DNA of 34,680 nt from Methylobacterium indicum (GTDB taxonomy: Bacteria > Pseudomonadota > Alphaproteobacteria > Rhizobiales > Beijerinckiaceae), in assembly GCF_001043895.1 (NCBI RefSeq), contig NZ_JTHF01000147.1, positions 1-34,680 on the forward strand, given 5' to 3'. The notes beneath the pieces were generated by a model that made no database searches, was not told where the DNA came from, and saw only the letters and a list, made by a program, of their open reading frames with translations. This document shows positions 1-8,250 of the stretch, piece by piece. The translations under genes were made by a program, and so were the position numbers. Every line of letters begins with the position of its first letter. The stretch's first letter is position 1.

Positions 1-177
1 GCGGGGCCGAGGGTTCCCCCCCCCCCCCCCCGCCACTTCTTCGACCTCTGCGCCGCCACCACGATGCGCCGCCTGCTCTTTGCCGTCGGCGACCCGCCGA
101 CCGAGGCCGAGACGACCTACTGGGTGGCGGAAGCCGTGCGGGTCTTCCTGGCGGCCTACGGGCCGGAGGGGCGGTAG
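1..177 (+). CDS. 3' end of a probable TetR-family regulator (partial)
   Basis: An open frame enters from the left edge and stops at TAG 175-177. The readable part contains HFFDLCAATT, then RRLLFAVGDPP, and ends EAVRVFLAAYGPEGR. An aromatic/leucine helix followed by a terminal AVRVFLxAYG helix resembles the C-terminal ligand-binding domain of TetR regulators. The DNA-binding half lies outside the window, so the family call is an inference from about 45 residues. Upstream of HFF the frame crosses a run of 16 C that translates as polyproline, so those residues may not be real. The gene overlaps the convergent epimerase stop by 22 bases. Confidence 0.45.
   Translation, partial: AGPRVPPPPPRHFFDLCAATTMRRLLFAVGDPPTEAETTYWVAEAVRVFLAAYGPEGR
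16..31. repeat. 16-base poly-C tract at the left edge
   Basis: Sixteen consecutive C residues sit 15 bases from the left end, inside the partial regulator frame. A tract this long is either slippage-prone or, more likely so close to an end, low-quality or padded assembly sequence. Confidence 0.9.
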
Positions 178-1127
178 CCCCGCTCCGTGTGCCGGGCGGC
201 CAGCAGGGCCGCCTCCTCGTCCGCGGTCAGGCCGGTGACCGGGCCGCCGGTCGTCTCCAGCCAGCCAAGCGTGTCGCGGGCGGTCTCCTCCAGGGGCCGC
301 ACGCTCAGGCCCGCCGCCAGCGTCGCCGAGACGTCGCGCGACGCGTCGCCGATCGTGTCCGGCAGCGGGAGCGGCAGGGAAAACGGGCCGGATTCGCGCT
401 CCACCCCGTGGCGGTCGAGGAAGGCCCGATCCACCCACGCATAGGTGCAGGCCGAGCCGAGGGCAGCGGCGCAGCTGTCGAGGAAGGCGCGGCGGGTGCA
501 AGGCGGCGCGACCGCGTCGAACGGCCCGGCGAGCCCCCGTTCCGCCGCGTGGACGATCCAGGCGGCGAGGTCGCGGACGTCGATCCACTGGACCGGATCC
601 TCCGGCTCTGCCGGCGCCAGCACCTCCCCGCCGCGCGCGAGCCGTGCGACCCAGTACGAGAACCGCCCGGTCGGATCGCCGGGGCCGACGATCAGCCCGG
701 CCCGGCAGATCAGGGCGCCACCGCCGAAGGCCCGCTCGCACGCGACCTTGGCGGCCCCGTAGGGCCCGACGTCGGACGGCGCCAGGAGCGGCGCCGTGCG
801 GGCCGTCTGCCCGCGCGTGGCGGTGTCGGCGTAGACGCTCGTCGTCGACACGAAGGTCCAGTGCCCGACCCGGCCCGCGAGCGCCGCCAGCGCCCGCCGG
901 ACCCGGCCCGGGTCGCGCGCCACGTCCACGGCGGCATCGAAGGTCTTTCCCCTCAGGGCGTCGAGCCCGTCCGCCCGGTCGCGCTCGATCGCGACGAAGC
1001 GGGCCCCCGGCGGGGCGGCGCCCGCGCGCCCCCGCGCGGCGCAGGTCACGGCGTGGCCGCGCCCGACCGCCTGCGCGGCGATCGCCCGACCCAGGAATCG
1101 CGTGCCGCCGAGCACCAGGATGCGCAT
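156..1127 (-). CDS. NAD(P)-dependent epimerase/dehydratase (extended SDR)
   Basis: A 323-residue Rossmann-fold protein of the extended SDR (NAD-dependent epimerase/dehydratase) family. The dinucleotide-binding loop GGTRFLG is at residues 7-13. STTSVY near 94-99 supplies the catalytic Ser, and YGAAK at 123-127 is the YxxxK pair. A C-terminal substrate domain contains VQWIDVRDLAAWIV, as in RNA-binding-like SDR5 and nucleoside-sugar epimerases. The ATG at 1127 was chosen because the Rossmann beta strand begins directly there (MRILVLGG); upstream in-frame sequence is the antisense of neighbours. It is the last gene of a minus-strand operon, 29 bases after the C45-type hydrolase. The substrate is unknown; a sugar nucleotide is the default guess. 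Confidence 0.85.
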   Translation of the reverse strand: MRILVLGGTRFLGRAIAAQAVGRGHAVTCAARGRAGAAPPGARFVAIERDRADGLDALRGKTFDAAVDVARDPGRVRRALAALAGRVGHWTFVSTTSVYADTATRGQTARTAPLLAPSDVGPYGAAKVACERAFGGGALICRAGLIVGPGDPTGRFSYWVARLARGGEVLAPAEPEDPVQWIDVRDLAAWIVHAAERGLAGPFDAVAPPCTRRAFLDSCAAALGSACTYAWVDRAFLDRHGVERESGPFSLPLPLPDTIGDASRDVSATLAAGLSVRPLEETARDTLGWLETTGGPVTGLTADEEAALLAARHTERGYRPSGP

Positions 1128-1156
1128 GCGTCGCCCCCGCCCCGCTCCGCGCACGG

Positions 1157-2119
1157 CTACGGCTCCAACTCGCCGTAATCGTGCGTGTAGGCCCCCTCCT
1201 CGAACCGGGAAAAGCCCTGGCGCCAGCGATGGCCGGGCCAGAGATAGTCCACCCGTCCCTCGGCCGGCCGGTAGACCGCCGTGTAGGCGGTGGTGAAGGC
1301 GGCCTTGCGCGAATGGAGCGGCGGTTCGAAGAACCGCGCGGTCAGGCCGGCGAGCGTGGTCGAGGGGGCGTCGAGGGCCTCCTCCAGCACCGCCTGGCGC
1401 AGGGCCGAGCGCGAGGCGGGCGAGGCCCTCTCCTGGTGATTGGTGCAGGTGCGCTGGCGCGTCACCGCCGCCTCCCGCCGCGGCCCGAGGAAGAGCGTGG
1501 CGTGGTCGCCGGTCCGGTCGAGGAGCGTGACGTTGTGGAGCTGCGTCGGCGGCAGGCCGCGCAACGCTTCGGTCGCCTCGGCCACCGAGCCGCAGGTCTC
1601 CAGGAGGTAGCGCAGGATCAGGATGATGGCGAAGCCCTCGCCGCGCCGGGCGATGCCGCCGAGGGTGCAGCTGACGACGAGCCCGTCGTCGTTCATCCCG
1701 TCGAGGCAGCCGCCCCAGGGGCGCTGGCCCATCCCGATCACCCGCCGGCCCGACCAGGCGGAGAGCTCGATCCGCCCGGTGATCGAGGTCAGCGGGTAGT
1801 CGTAGTTGCGCACAAGGGCCGGGCCGTCCTCGCCGAGCCATACCGCCTGGCTGCAGCCCTGCCGGTGGGCGGCCGGACGGTAATGGCTGAGGATGCTGTG
1901 GGCGAGATGGTCGTCGCCGACGAGCCCACAGGCCGCGTCGTAATGCCGGACGAGCTCGGGCATGTGCCGGACGAGGGCGGCACGGCAGGCCTCCGGCGGG
2001 AGCGGGGCGGCCGTGTCGCCGAGGTACCACCGCGCGGCCTCGTCCCGCCCGGCCCGGAAGCGGGCGAGCCACGCCGCGCCGGGGCGGTCCTCGCGGTGGG
2101 CGGTGAAGGTCTTGTGCAT
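1157..2119 (-). CDS. C45-family acyltransferase/amide hydrolase (AAT-like)
   Basis: A 320-residue protein resembling the acyl-CoA:6-aminopenicillanate acyltransferase/peptidase C45 group of Ntn hydrolases. Cys89 in QGCSQAVW is the likely N-terminal nucleophile after self-cleavage. It is followed by the family pattern RNYDY at 104-108, GMNDDGLVVS at 141-150 and TNHQE at 227-231. These enzymes cleave or form linear amide bonds, but most bacterial members have unknown substrates. There is no signal peptide, so a cytoplasmic location is expected. It starts 24 bases after the Crp/Fnr stop and ends 29 bases before the epimerase, so the three are probably co-transcribed. An autocleaving amidase on small N-acyl metabolites is an inference. 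Confidence 0.8.
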   Translation of the reverse strand: MHKTFTAHREDRPGAAWLARFRAGRDEAARWYLGDTAAPLPPEACRAALVRHMPELVRHYDAACGLVGDDHLAHSILSHYRPAAHRQGCSQAVWLGEDGPALVRNYDYPLTSITGRIELSAWSGRRVIGMGQRPWGGCLDGMNDDGLVVSCTLGGIARRGEGFAIILILRYLLETCGSVAEATEALRGLPPTQLHNVTLLDRTGDHATLFLGPRREAAVTRQRTCTNHQERASPASRSALRQAVLEEALDAPSTTLAGLTARFFEPPLHSRKAAFTTAYTAVYRPAEGRVDYLWPGHRWRQGFSRFEEGAYTHDYGELEP

Positions 2120-2143
2120 GGAGGGTCTTGTGAAGGGGGCGCC

Positions 2144-2830
2144 TCAGGAATCCTCCCGCAACGCCTCCGCCACCCGCGCCTCCAGAATGTCGGGCCGGCG
2201 CAGGATCAGGGCGCCGCGGGTCCGGTCGACGAGACCTTCCTGGGCCATCACGGTGAATTCCCGCGTCACCTGCTCGCGGCGGCAGCCGATGCGGGCGGCG
2301 AGCACGTGGTGGTAGGGCGGCGGGCTCACCGCGCGCTCGCCCTCGGTGCCGGGCCGGGGGGTCGAGAGGCGCAGGAGTTCGGCGTAGAGGCGATGGCGCA
2401 GATCGAGGACCGCGTGCTCCATCAGCCGGGCGTTGAGCATCCGCACGCGCTTGGCCAGCAGCCGCAGCAGCTTGTCGGCGATCGGGGGGGCGGCGAAGAC
2501 GATCTCGCGGAAGACCGCGGCCGGCACCACGCACAATTCGCCCCGGGTGAGCGCCGTGACGTTGGCCGAGCGGCTGACCCCGTCGATGGCGGCGAGCTCA
2601 CCGAAAAATTCGCCGGCCCGCATCTCGCCCAGGATCACCTCCTTGCCGGATTGCGTCCGGTTGAGGATCCGCACCTCGCCGGAGGCCAGGAGGTAGACGT
2701 CGGTCGAGGCGTCGTCGAAATCGACCAGGATCTCGTTGGCGTCGAACCGCCGCCAGATGCAGCGCGATTCGTAGGAGGTCAGGTCGACGCCCGCGTCCTT
2801 GAAGAACGGAAACCCTGCGAGCCGACCCAT
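2144..2830 (-). CDS. Crp/Fnr-family transcriptional regulator
   Basis: A 228-residue regulator. An N-terminal cyclic-nucleotide-binding-like beta roll (about 20-110) carries GEFFGELAAIDGVSRSANVTA-like phosphate-cassette sequence around 73-93, with Glu78 and Arg87 in the usual places. A long dimer helix spans about 112-150. A C-terminal winged helix contains LAARIGCRREQVTREF (177-192) as recognition helix. The N-terminal Cys cluster that binds Fe-S in FNR is absent, with only Cys24 there, so oxygen sensing by a cluster is unlikely. It is the first gene of the operon with the C45-type enzyme and the epimerase, and probably regulates it. The ATG at 2830 has a GAGGG element upstream. Confidence 0.88.
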   Translation of the reverse strand: MGRLAGFPFFKDAGVDLTSYESRCIWRRFDANEILVDFDDASTDVYLLASGEVRILNRTQSGKEVILGEMRAGEFFGELAAIDGVSRSANVTALTRGELCVVPAAVFREIVFAAPPIADKLLRLLAKRVRMLNARLMEHAVLDLRHRLYAELLRLSTPRPGTEGERAVSPPPYHHVLAARIGCRREQVTREFTVMAQEGLVDRTRGALILRRPDILEARVAEALREDS

Positions 2831-2963
2831 CTGGTACCCTCGACCCCGCGGAGGCTTCGCGGGTGCTGCCCCCGCGTTCTTAGCCCGGCGCGGCTCCGCT
2901 TGCCAGGGTGCGGGGGGCGCTCGCCGGGGTCATGTACCGGGGAGGCCGGGGGTTTTCCCAACA

Positions 2964-4295
2964 TTACGCCTTCACGATCGTCGCACCTGTGAGTCCATGG
3001 CGCGCCATGACGTTGCGGGTGTCGACGACGAGGCGGGCATGCTCGGCGACCAATGCGTAATCGACGCCGTCATGGTCGGTGGCGATCAGCACCGCGTCGA
3101 CGGCGCGCAGGGTCTCGGGCGTCAGGGGCTGCGAGCATCGCCCGGCGAGCTCCGGGTGCTCGCGGGTCGCCGGCAGGACCGGCACCAGGGGGTCGTGGTA
3201 GAGCGCGACCGCGCCGCGCCCCTCGATCAGCCGGATCAGCTTCAGGGCCGGGCTCTCGCGCGTATCCTCGACGTTGCGCTTGTAGGCGAGCCCGAGCACC
3301 AGCACCGTGGCGCCCGAGAAGGCGCGGCCGGTGCGGTCGACGGCCGCCGCCAGGCGCTCGACGACGTGGTAGGGCATCCGGGTGTTGACCTCGCCGGCGA
3401 GTTCCACGAACCGGGCCGGCACGTCGAATTCCCGCGCCTTCCAGGCGAGGTAGAACGGGTCGATCGGGATGCAGTGGCCCCCCAGTCCCGGCCCGGGCTG
3501 GAACGGCATGAAGCCGAAGGGTTTTGTGGCCGCGGCCTGGATCACCTCCCAGACGTCGATCCCCATCGCGTCGTAGACGAGCTTCAACTCGTTCACGAGG
3601 GCGATGTTGACCGACCGGAAGATGTTCTCCGTGAGCTTCACCGCCTCCGCCGCGGCGGCCGAGGAGACCGGAACGGTGCGCACCACCAGCGCGCCGTAGA
3701 GCGCCTCCGCCAGGGTCCGGGCGGCATCGTCGTCCGCCCCCACCACCTTGGGGATGCGGGCGGTGTCGAATTGGTCGTTGCCCGGATCCTCGCGCTCCGG
3801 CGAGTAGGCGAGGAAGAAGTCTTTGCCCGAGCGCAGGCCCCCCGCCTCGAGGATCGGTCGCATCACCTCGTCGGTGGTGCCCGGATAGGTGGTCGATTCG
3901 AGCACCACGAGCTGGCCGGGGCGCAAGCGCGCGGCGATGGCCCGGGCGGTGGCCTCGACGTAGGACAGGTCCGGCTCGCGATGGCGGGTGAGCGGCGTCG
4001 GCACGCAGATCAGCACCGCGTCGGGCTCGTGAAGCCGCGCCATGTCGCCGGTGGCCGCGAAGGTGCCGGCGGCCAGCGCCGGGCCCAGCGCCTCGCCCGG
4101 GATGTGGTGGAACGCCCCCTCGCCCCGGTTCAGCGCCGCGACGCGCCCCGGATCGACGTCGAAGCCGAGCACGGAGAAGCCGGCCCGGAGGGCGGCGAGC
4201 GCCAGCGGCAGCCCGACATAGCCGAGGCCGACGATGCCGATCAGGGCTCGGCGCTCCGAGAGGAGTGCGCGCATCCGCGCCTCGTTCGCGTTCAT
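2964..4295 (-). CDS. UDP-N-acetyl-hexosamine 6-dehydrogenase (nucleotide sugar dehydrogenase)
   Basis: A 443-residue UDP-glucose/GDP-mannose dehydrogenase family protein of the WbpA/WbpO/TviB type. It oxidises the C6 hydroxyl of a UDP-sugar to a uronate with two NAD+, for O-antigen, capsule or exopolysaccharide. The sequence shows GLGYVGLP (23-30) for NAD, CVPTPL (97-102), YSPERxxPG (164-172), Lys220 in AVKLTEN, and catalytic Cys275 in GLGGHCIPIDP. The last of these, preceded by FMPFQPGPG, is typical of UDP-GlcNAc/ManNAc enzymes. I chose ATG 4295 over an in-frame GTG at 4328 because GGAG lies five bases upstream of the ATG. It stands alone; no glycosyltransferases flank it. Confidence 0.88.
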   Translation of the reverse strand: MNANEARMRALLSERRALIGIVGLGYVGLPLALAALRAGFSVLGFDVDPGRVAALNRGEGAFHHIPGEALGPALAAGTFAATGDMARLHEPDAVLICVPTPLTRHREPDLSYVEATARAIAARLRPGQLVVLESTTYPGTTDEVMRPILEAGGLRSGKDFFLAYSPEREDPGNDQFDTARIPKVVGADDDAARTLAEALYGALVVRTVPVSSAAAAEAVKLTENIFRSVNIALVNELKLVYDAMGIDVWEVIQAAATKPFGFMPFQPGPGLGGHCIPIDPFYLAWKAREFDVPARFVELAGEVNTRMPYHVVERLAAAVDRTGRAFSGATVLVLGLAYKRNVEDTRESPALKLIRLIEGRGAVALYHDPLVPVLPATREHPELAGRCSQPLTPETLRAVDAVLIATDHDGVDYALVAEHARLVVDTRNVMARHGLTGATIVKA

Positions 4296-4570
4296 GTCCG
4301 CCGCTCCAGCGTTCCCTGGCGCCGACACTCGATCGAGATGCCCGGCGTCGGGCTCAAAGCCACGCTGTTGACCGTGGTCGCGTGGCTGTCAAACCTGGCA
4401 GGGGCCCCAGGGGGGCGCCCTTCCTGGCGTGTTGGGCTCGAAGTCTCGGATCGATGGATGCTATCGGCAGGCGACCGGGGGAGGGCCTGACCGAGGCAGC
4501 CGGGAACGTGCAAGCCCAGGCCTGGTCTAGACGATTTTCCCCGACGGCCTTCCGACGCGTGCAGCGCCCC

Positions 4571-6058
4571 TCAGGCGCTCAGCCGCGTGGCGCCTTGGTT
4601 CTCGTCTGCGCCGGCTCGCAGCGTCGGCCCGGTCGCCGGTGCCAGCCAAGCCTGCAGAGTGCCGCGGTCGGGCGCGGTCTCGATCACCAGCGTCACGATG
4701 CCGGTGCTTCCTGCCCAGAGCACGGCGGGAAGAGCCGCGGCGCCCACAGTCCAGCGCCACGGGTTCGTTTCGCAATCCTGAATGAACGAGAACCCGGTCT
4801 CGAATAGACTGCTGCCGATCGGCAGGGAGCGGATCACGCCGTGGCCGTCGATCACCGAGACGCCCCGCACCGGCACGCCGAGGCGGCGCCCGTCGCCCGC
4901 GCCCACCCGCACCCGCTCGGGCACGAAGCTGCGCGAGGTCAATCGCACCGAGCCGGCCCCAGCCGGCAGGGAAAAGCGCGCCGTCGTTCCATCGCGCTCC
5001 GGACGGATCGCCACGCCGTCGGCGACGAGGTGGAGATCGTCCTCGTCGGTCAGGGTCCAGCCCAGCGCCTGGGCGCGGGCGATCAACCGGGTGCGGACCG
5101 CGTCGACGATCGGTCCGTCCTGCACCAGCGGCAGGGAGAAATCGTCCAAGGTGAGCGGGCTGAAGTCGGGATGCAGCACCGTGTGCTCCGACCCGTTCTC
5201 GAAGCCGGCGCGCACGCCGGTATCGAGGAAGCTTTCCGCTGGCAGGCTCTCGGCGAGGAGAACGTCGTGGCTGTCGAGCTCGACGTGCCAATAGGTGATC
5301 TCCGCGACCGGCATCTGGGCGATCGTGGCGTCGTTGAGGAGATGCTTGACCGGGATCAGCACATCGTCGAGCACCGTGACGCGCACAGCGTGGTCGGGGG
5401 AGAGAACGAGGTCGCGGGCCGGGAGGCTTGGTCCGAAGGCATCCGCAAGGATCCGGACCGGCCAGACCGCTTCGGGCGTAGCATGGCGGGAGCAGTCCAG
5501 TGTGCGGCGCCCGATCCAGCGGATCGGGCGGGCCTCGCCAGCGGCGGTAACGACATGCTGGCCGACACTGAGGTGCTCGACCGGTACGTCACCCATCGTC
5601 GTCCGTATCAGTGTGCCGCCAGCGAAGCATGGAACCGTATTCGTAATCGCGCTGGTCGTCGAGAGATTGGTCGACCCGAACGTTAAAGTTTTAGTTGTGG
5701 CCGGAATCGTTGTGTAGTCCGTAACTGCCTTCGTGTATTGAACTGTGTCGAATTTACTAAACAATCTTTGATTTGAATCAAATGTAAATGATAATGAAAC
5801 ATTTTCATTGGAAAATTGACTATTGCCAATGTATCCAACTCTATAATCAGTGGATCCGTCCAAATTTCTTATCAGATTGATCGTTCCGCGCTCTGGAAAG
5901 CTGTACTGATCAGCCTTCAAATTGCTGGAAACGGTCGCTATGCGTGGTTGTCCAGGTAGATCATACAATACAAAGATAGAACCTTCAGTAGTTATTTGAT
6001 TCCCGCCGCTTAATGAAGATAGCGGCCCGCTAAAATCATAACGAACATATTCAGTCAT
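4571..6058 (-). CDS. Hint-domain (Hint_2) protein with AT-rich N-terminal module
   Basis: A 495-residue protein in three parts. Residues 1-143 are a Ser/Thr/Asn-rich, beta-like module with no recognised domain. Residues 144 to about 297 form a Hint (hedgehog/intein) domain: it opens PCFAGGTLIRT with Cys144, continues with LVLSPDHAVRV (His223), and has the Hint_2 signature VELDSHDVLLAESLPAES (259-276). Residues 298-495 match the tail common after alphaproteobacterial Hint_2 domains, containing RLTSRSFVPERVRVG. Hint domains can self-cleave at the N-terminal Cys; whether this one does is not visible. The gene's first third is strikingly AT-rich (5761-5820 is 14 G+C of 60), whereas the Hint part matches the genome. 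It has no signal peptide; secretion by a non-classical route is possible. Confidence 0.85.
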   Translation of the reverse strand: MTEYVRYDFSGPLSSLSGGNQITTEGSIFVLYDLPGQPRIATVSSNLKADQYSFPERGTINLIRNLDGSTDYRVGYIGNSQFSNENVSLSFTFDSNQRLFSKFDTVQYTKAVTDYTTIPATTKTLTFGSTNLSTTSAITNTVPCFAGGTLIRTTMGDVPVEHLSVGQHVVTAAGEARPIRWIGRRTLDCSRHATPEAVWPVRILADAFGPSLPARDLVLSPDHAVRVTVLDDVLIPVKHLLNDATIAQMPVAEITYWHVELDSHDVLLAESLPAESFLDTGVRAGFENGSEHTVLHPDFSPLTLDDFSLPLVQDGPIVDAVRTRLIARAQALGWTLTDEDDLHLVADGVAIRPERDGTTARFSLPAGAGSVRLTSRSFVPERVRVGAGDGRRLGVPVRGVSVIDGHGVIRSLPIGSSLFETGFSFIQDCETNPWRWTVGAAALPAVLWAGSTGIVTLVIETAPDRGTLQAWLAPATGPTLRAGADENQGATRLSA

Positions 6059-6098
6059 GGCTTTCTCTCAACCGCCCGTAAAAATATTGTTTCTCTTC

Positions 6099-6117
6099 AT
6101 ATGCTTCACAAGCATAT
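6099..6117. promoter_or_regulatory. Operator-like dyad ATATGCTT-N3-AAGCATAT
   Basis: A perfect inverted repeat with 8-bp arms and a CAC centre, 41 bp upstream of the Hint gene start. The size and position suit a dimeric repressor or activator site. The cognate regulator is unknown. Confidence 0.5.
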
Positions 6118-6137
6118 CCTAGAAATCGGCTGGAAAT

Positions 6138-6153
6138 GTTGTAAAATTACAAC
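6138..6153. promoter_or_regulatory. Operator-like dyad GTTGTAA-N2-TTACAAC
   Basis: A perfect inverted repeat with 7-bp arms about 80 bp upstream of the Hint gene, 20 bp beyond the first dyad. It could be a second regulator site or an upstream activator site. Confidence 0.45.
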
Positions 6154-6381
6154 TTTCGGAAGTTTCTCGCACGTCAAAAGAGGGAGCAGCGCGGCGCACG
6201 GACCGGGCGCACACAGTCTCGGCGCCCGGGCCATGTCTCCACCGGTGGCAGGTGGACATCGTCGATCGGCGCTTCAGTGACGGCGTGGGTCAATCACGGC
6301 CGATGCTGGAGAACCTGCCGTCCCGACTGGACGATCTCCCGCCCCCTTGCCTCCCACGCCTGCCGCCCCCACAACGCCGCC

Positions 6382-8250
6382 ATGCTCCGCGTGAACGACC
6401 TCACCTACCGGATCGGCGACCGGCTGATCCTCGACCAAGCCAGCTTCGCCCTGCCCGAGCGGGCGCGGGTCGGGATCGTCGGGCGCAACGGCGCCGGCAA
6501 GACCACCCTGTTCCGCATCATCCAGGGCGAGATCCCGACCGAGGGCGGCTCGATCGGCCTGCCGAAGGGCACCCGGATCGGCGGGGTGGCGCAGGAGGCC
6601 CCGGCCGGCCCCGAGACCCTGCACGCCGTGGTGCTCGCCGCCGATACCGAGCGCACGCGCCTCATGGCCGAGGCCGAGACCGCCGACGGGCTGCGCCGGG
6701 CCGAGATCGAGACCCGGCTCGTCGACATCGACGCCCATTCGGCGCCGGCCCGGGCCGCCGCGATCCTGCACGGCCTCGGCTTCGATGCGGAGGCTCAAGC
6801 CCGGCCCTGCTCCGACTTCTCCGGCGGCTGGCGGATGCGGGTGGCGCTCGCCGCCGTGCTCTTCTCCGAGCCGGACCTGCTGCTCCTCGACGAGCCGACC
6901 AACTACCTCGACATCGAGGGCACGCTCTGGCTCTACGACTACCTCGAGCGCTATCCGCGCACCGCGGTGATCATCAGCCACGACCGCGACCTGCTCGATA
7001 CCTCCGTCGATCACATCCTCCACCTCGACCGGGGCAAGCTCACGCTCTATCGCGGCGGCTACACCTCCTTCGCCCGCCAGCTCGCCGAGAAGCGCACCCT
7101 CCAGGCCAAGGCCCGGGTGAAGCAGGAGGCCGAGCGCGCTCATCTCCAGAGCTTCGTCGACCGCTTCAAGGCCAAGGCGACGAAGGCGCGCCAGGCCCAG
7201 TCGCGGATGAAGCGGCTTGCCAAGATGGAGCCGATCGCGGCCTTGATCGAGGACGACGTGCCGGTGATCCACCTGCCGAGCCCGGAGCGCGCCCTGTCCC
7301 CGCCGCTCGTCGCGATGGAGCGGGTCCAGGCCGGCTATCCCGACCGCACGGTGCTGACCGGCCTCAACCTGACGCTCGCCCCCGACGACCGGGTGGCGCT
7401 GCTGGGTGCCAACGGCAACGGCAAGTCGACCTTCTGCAAGCTCATCGGCGGCCGGCTCGATCCGCTGTCCGGCGAGGTGCGGCGCTGGGGCAAGATGAAC
7501 GTCGCCTACTTCGCCCAGCATCAGCTCGACGAACTCAGGCCCGCCGAGAGCGCCTACGCCCATGTCCGCGACCTGATGCCGGACGTGCCCGAGGCGAAGG
7601 CGCGGGCCGCGGCGGCGCGCCTCGGATTCCCCGGCCACAAGGCCGACACCCCGGTCTCGCAGCTCTCCGGCGGCGAGAAGGCGCGGCTCTTGATGGGGCT
7701 TTCCGCCTTCCACGGGCCCCACCTCCTGATCCTCGACGAGCCGACCAACCACCTCGACATCGAGAGCCGCCAAGCGCTGGTCGAGGCGATCAACGACTAC
7801 GAGGGCGCCGTCATCCTGGTGAGCCACGACCGCTTCCTGGTCGAGGCCTGCGCCGACCGGCTGTGGCTCGTGCGCAACGGCACCGTGAAGCCCTTCGACG
7901 GCGACATGGACGATTACCGCCGCCTGGTGCTGGCCGGCCCCGAGGCCGAGACCGCCAAGGCCCAGGAGCCGACCGGCGGCGCCAAGGCGGTGGAGCGCCG
8001 CTCCAATGCCGAGCGCCGGGCGGCGCTCGCCCCCTTGCGCCGCAAGCTCGAGGCGGTGGAGGCCAGGATGGCGAAGCTCTCCGCCGCCATCGCCAAGATC
8101 GATACGGCGCTCGCCGACGGCACCGCCTTCCGCACCGATGCCGCCAAGGCCGGCGAGCTCGCCCGCATGCGGGCCGAGGCCGCCGCGGCTCTCGGCAGCG
8201 CCGAGGAGGAGTGGCTGGAGGTGAGCGGGGAACTGGAGGCGGAGGCGTGA
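6382..8250 (+). CDS. ABC-F family ATPase (YheS-like)
   Basis: A 622-residue soluble ABC-F protein with two ATPase domains and no membrane segments. Domain 1 has Walker A GRNGAGKTT (34-42), signature FSGGW and LLLDEPTNYLD. The interdomain linker (about 240-315) contains HLQSFVDRFKAKATKA and QSRMKRL, close to E. coli YheS. Domain 2 has GANGNGKST near 342, QLSGGEKAR and LILDEPTNHLD. A charged coiled-coil tail follows (about 540-622). ABC-F proteins bind the ribosomal E site and relieve stalled translation; the exact role of YheS-type members is less clear. ATG 6382 begins the conserved strand MLRVNDLTY; a 35-residue upstream extension is not family-like. The stop overlaps the next gene's GTG. 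Confidence 0.9.
   Translation: MLRVNDLTYRIGDRLILDQASFALPERARVGIVGRNGAGKTTLFRIIQGEIPTEGGSIGLPKGTRIGGVAQEAPAGPETLHAVVLAADTERTRLMAEAETADGLRRAEIETRLVDIDAHSAPARAAAILHGLGFDAEAQARPCSDFSGGWRMRVALAAVLFSEPDLLLLDEPTNYLDIEGTLWLYDYLERYPRTAVIISHDRDLLDTSVDHILHLDRGKLTLYRGGYTSFARQLAEKRTLQAKARVKQEAERAHLQSFVDRFKAKATKARQAQSRMKRLAKMEPIAALIEDDVPVIHLPSPERALSPPLVAMERVQAGYPDRTVLTGLNLTLAPDDRVALLGANGNGKSTFCKLIGGRLDPLSGEVRRWGKMNVAYFAQHQLDELRPAESAYAHVRDLMPDVPEAKARAAAARLGFPGHKADTPVSQLSGGEKARLLMGLSAFHGPHLLILDEPTNHLDIESRQALVEAINDYEGAVILVSHDRFLVEACADRLWLVRNGTVKPFDGDMDDYRRLVLAGPEAETAKAQEPTGGAKAVERRSNAERRAALAPLRRKLEAVEARMAKLSAAIAKIDTALADGTAFRTDAAKAGELARMRAEAAAALGSAEEEWLEVSGELEAEA

Larger units (their letters stand above)
6059..6381. 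other. Divergent intergenic region between the Hint gene and the ABC-F gene
   Basis: The left half (6059-6180) is AT-rich and carries two perfect dyads listed separately; it is the likely promoter and operator of the Hint gene. The right half returns to high GC and precedes the ABC-F start. I see no gene in it. Confidence 0.6.

Noticed and set aside
644..2992. A 782-codon open frame on the plus strand
   Set aside because: It lies antisense to the Crp/Fnr, C45 and epimerase genes, has Arg/Pro/Gly-rich composition and no domain. Long antisense frames are expected at this GC content; similar ones lie opposite most genes here.
4292..4513. A 73-codon minus-strand frame upstream of the UDP-sugar dehydrogenase
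   Set aside because: No ribosome site or recognisable sequence; it overlaps the dehydrogenase start and probably holds its promoter region.
6277..6381. A 35-residue N-terminal extension of the ABC-F gene
   Set aside because: The extra residues are not family-like, and the conserved domain begins directly at ATG 6382.
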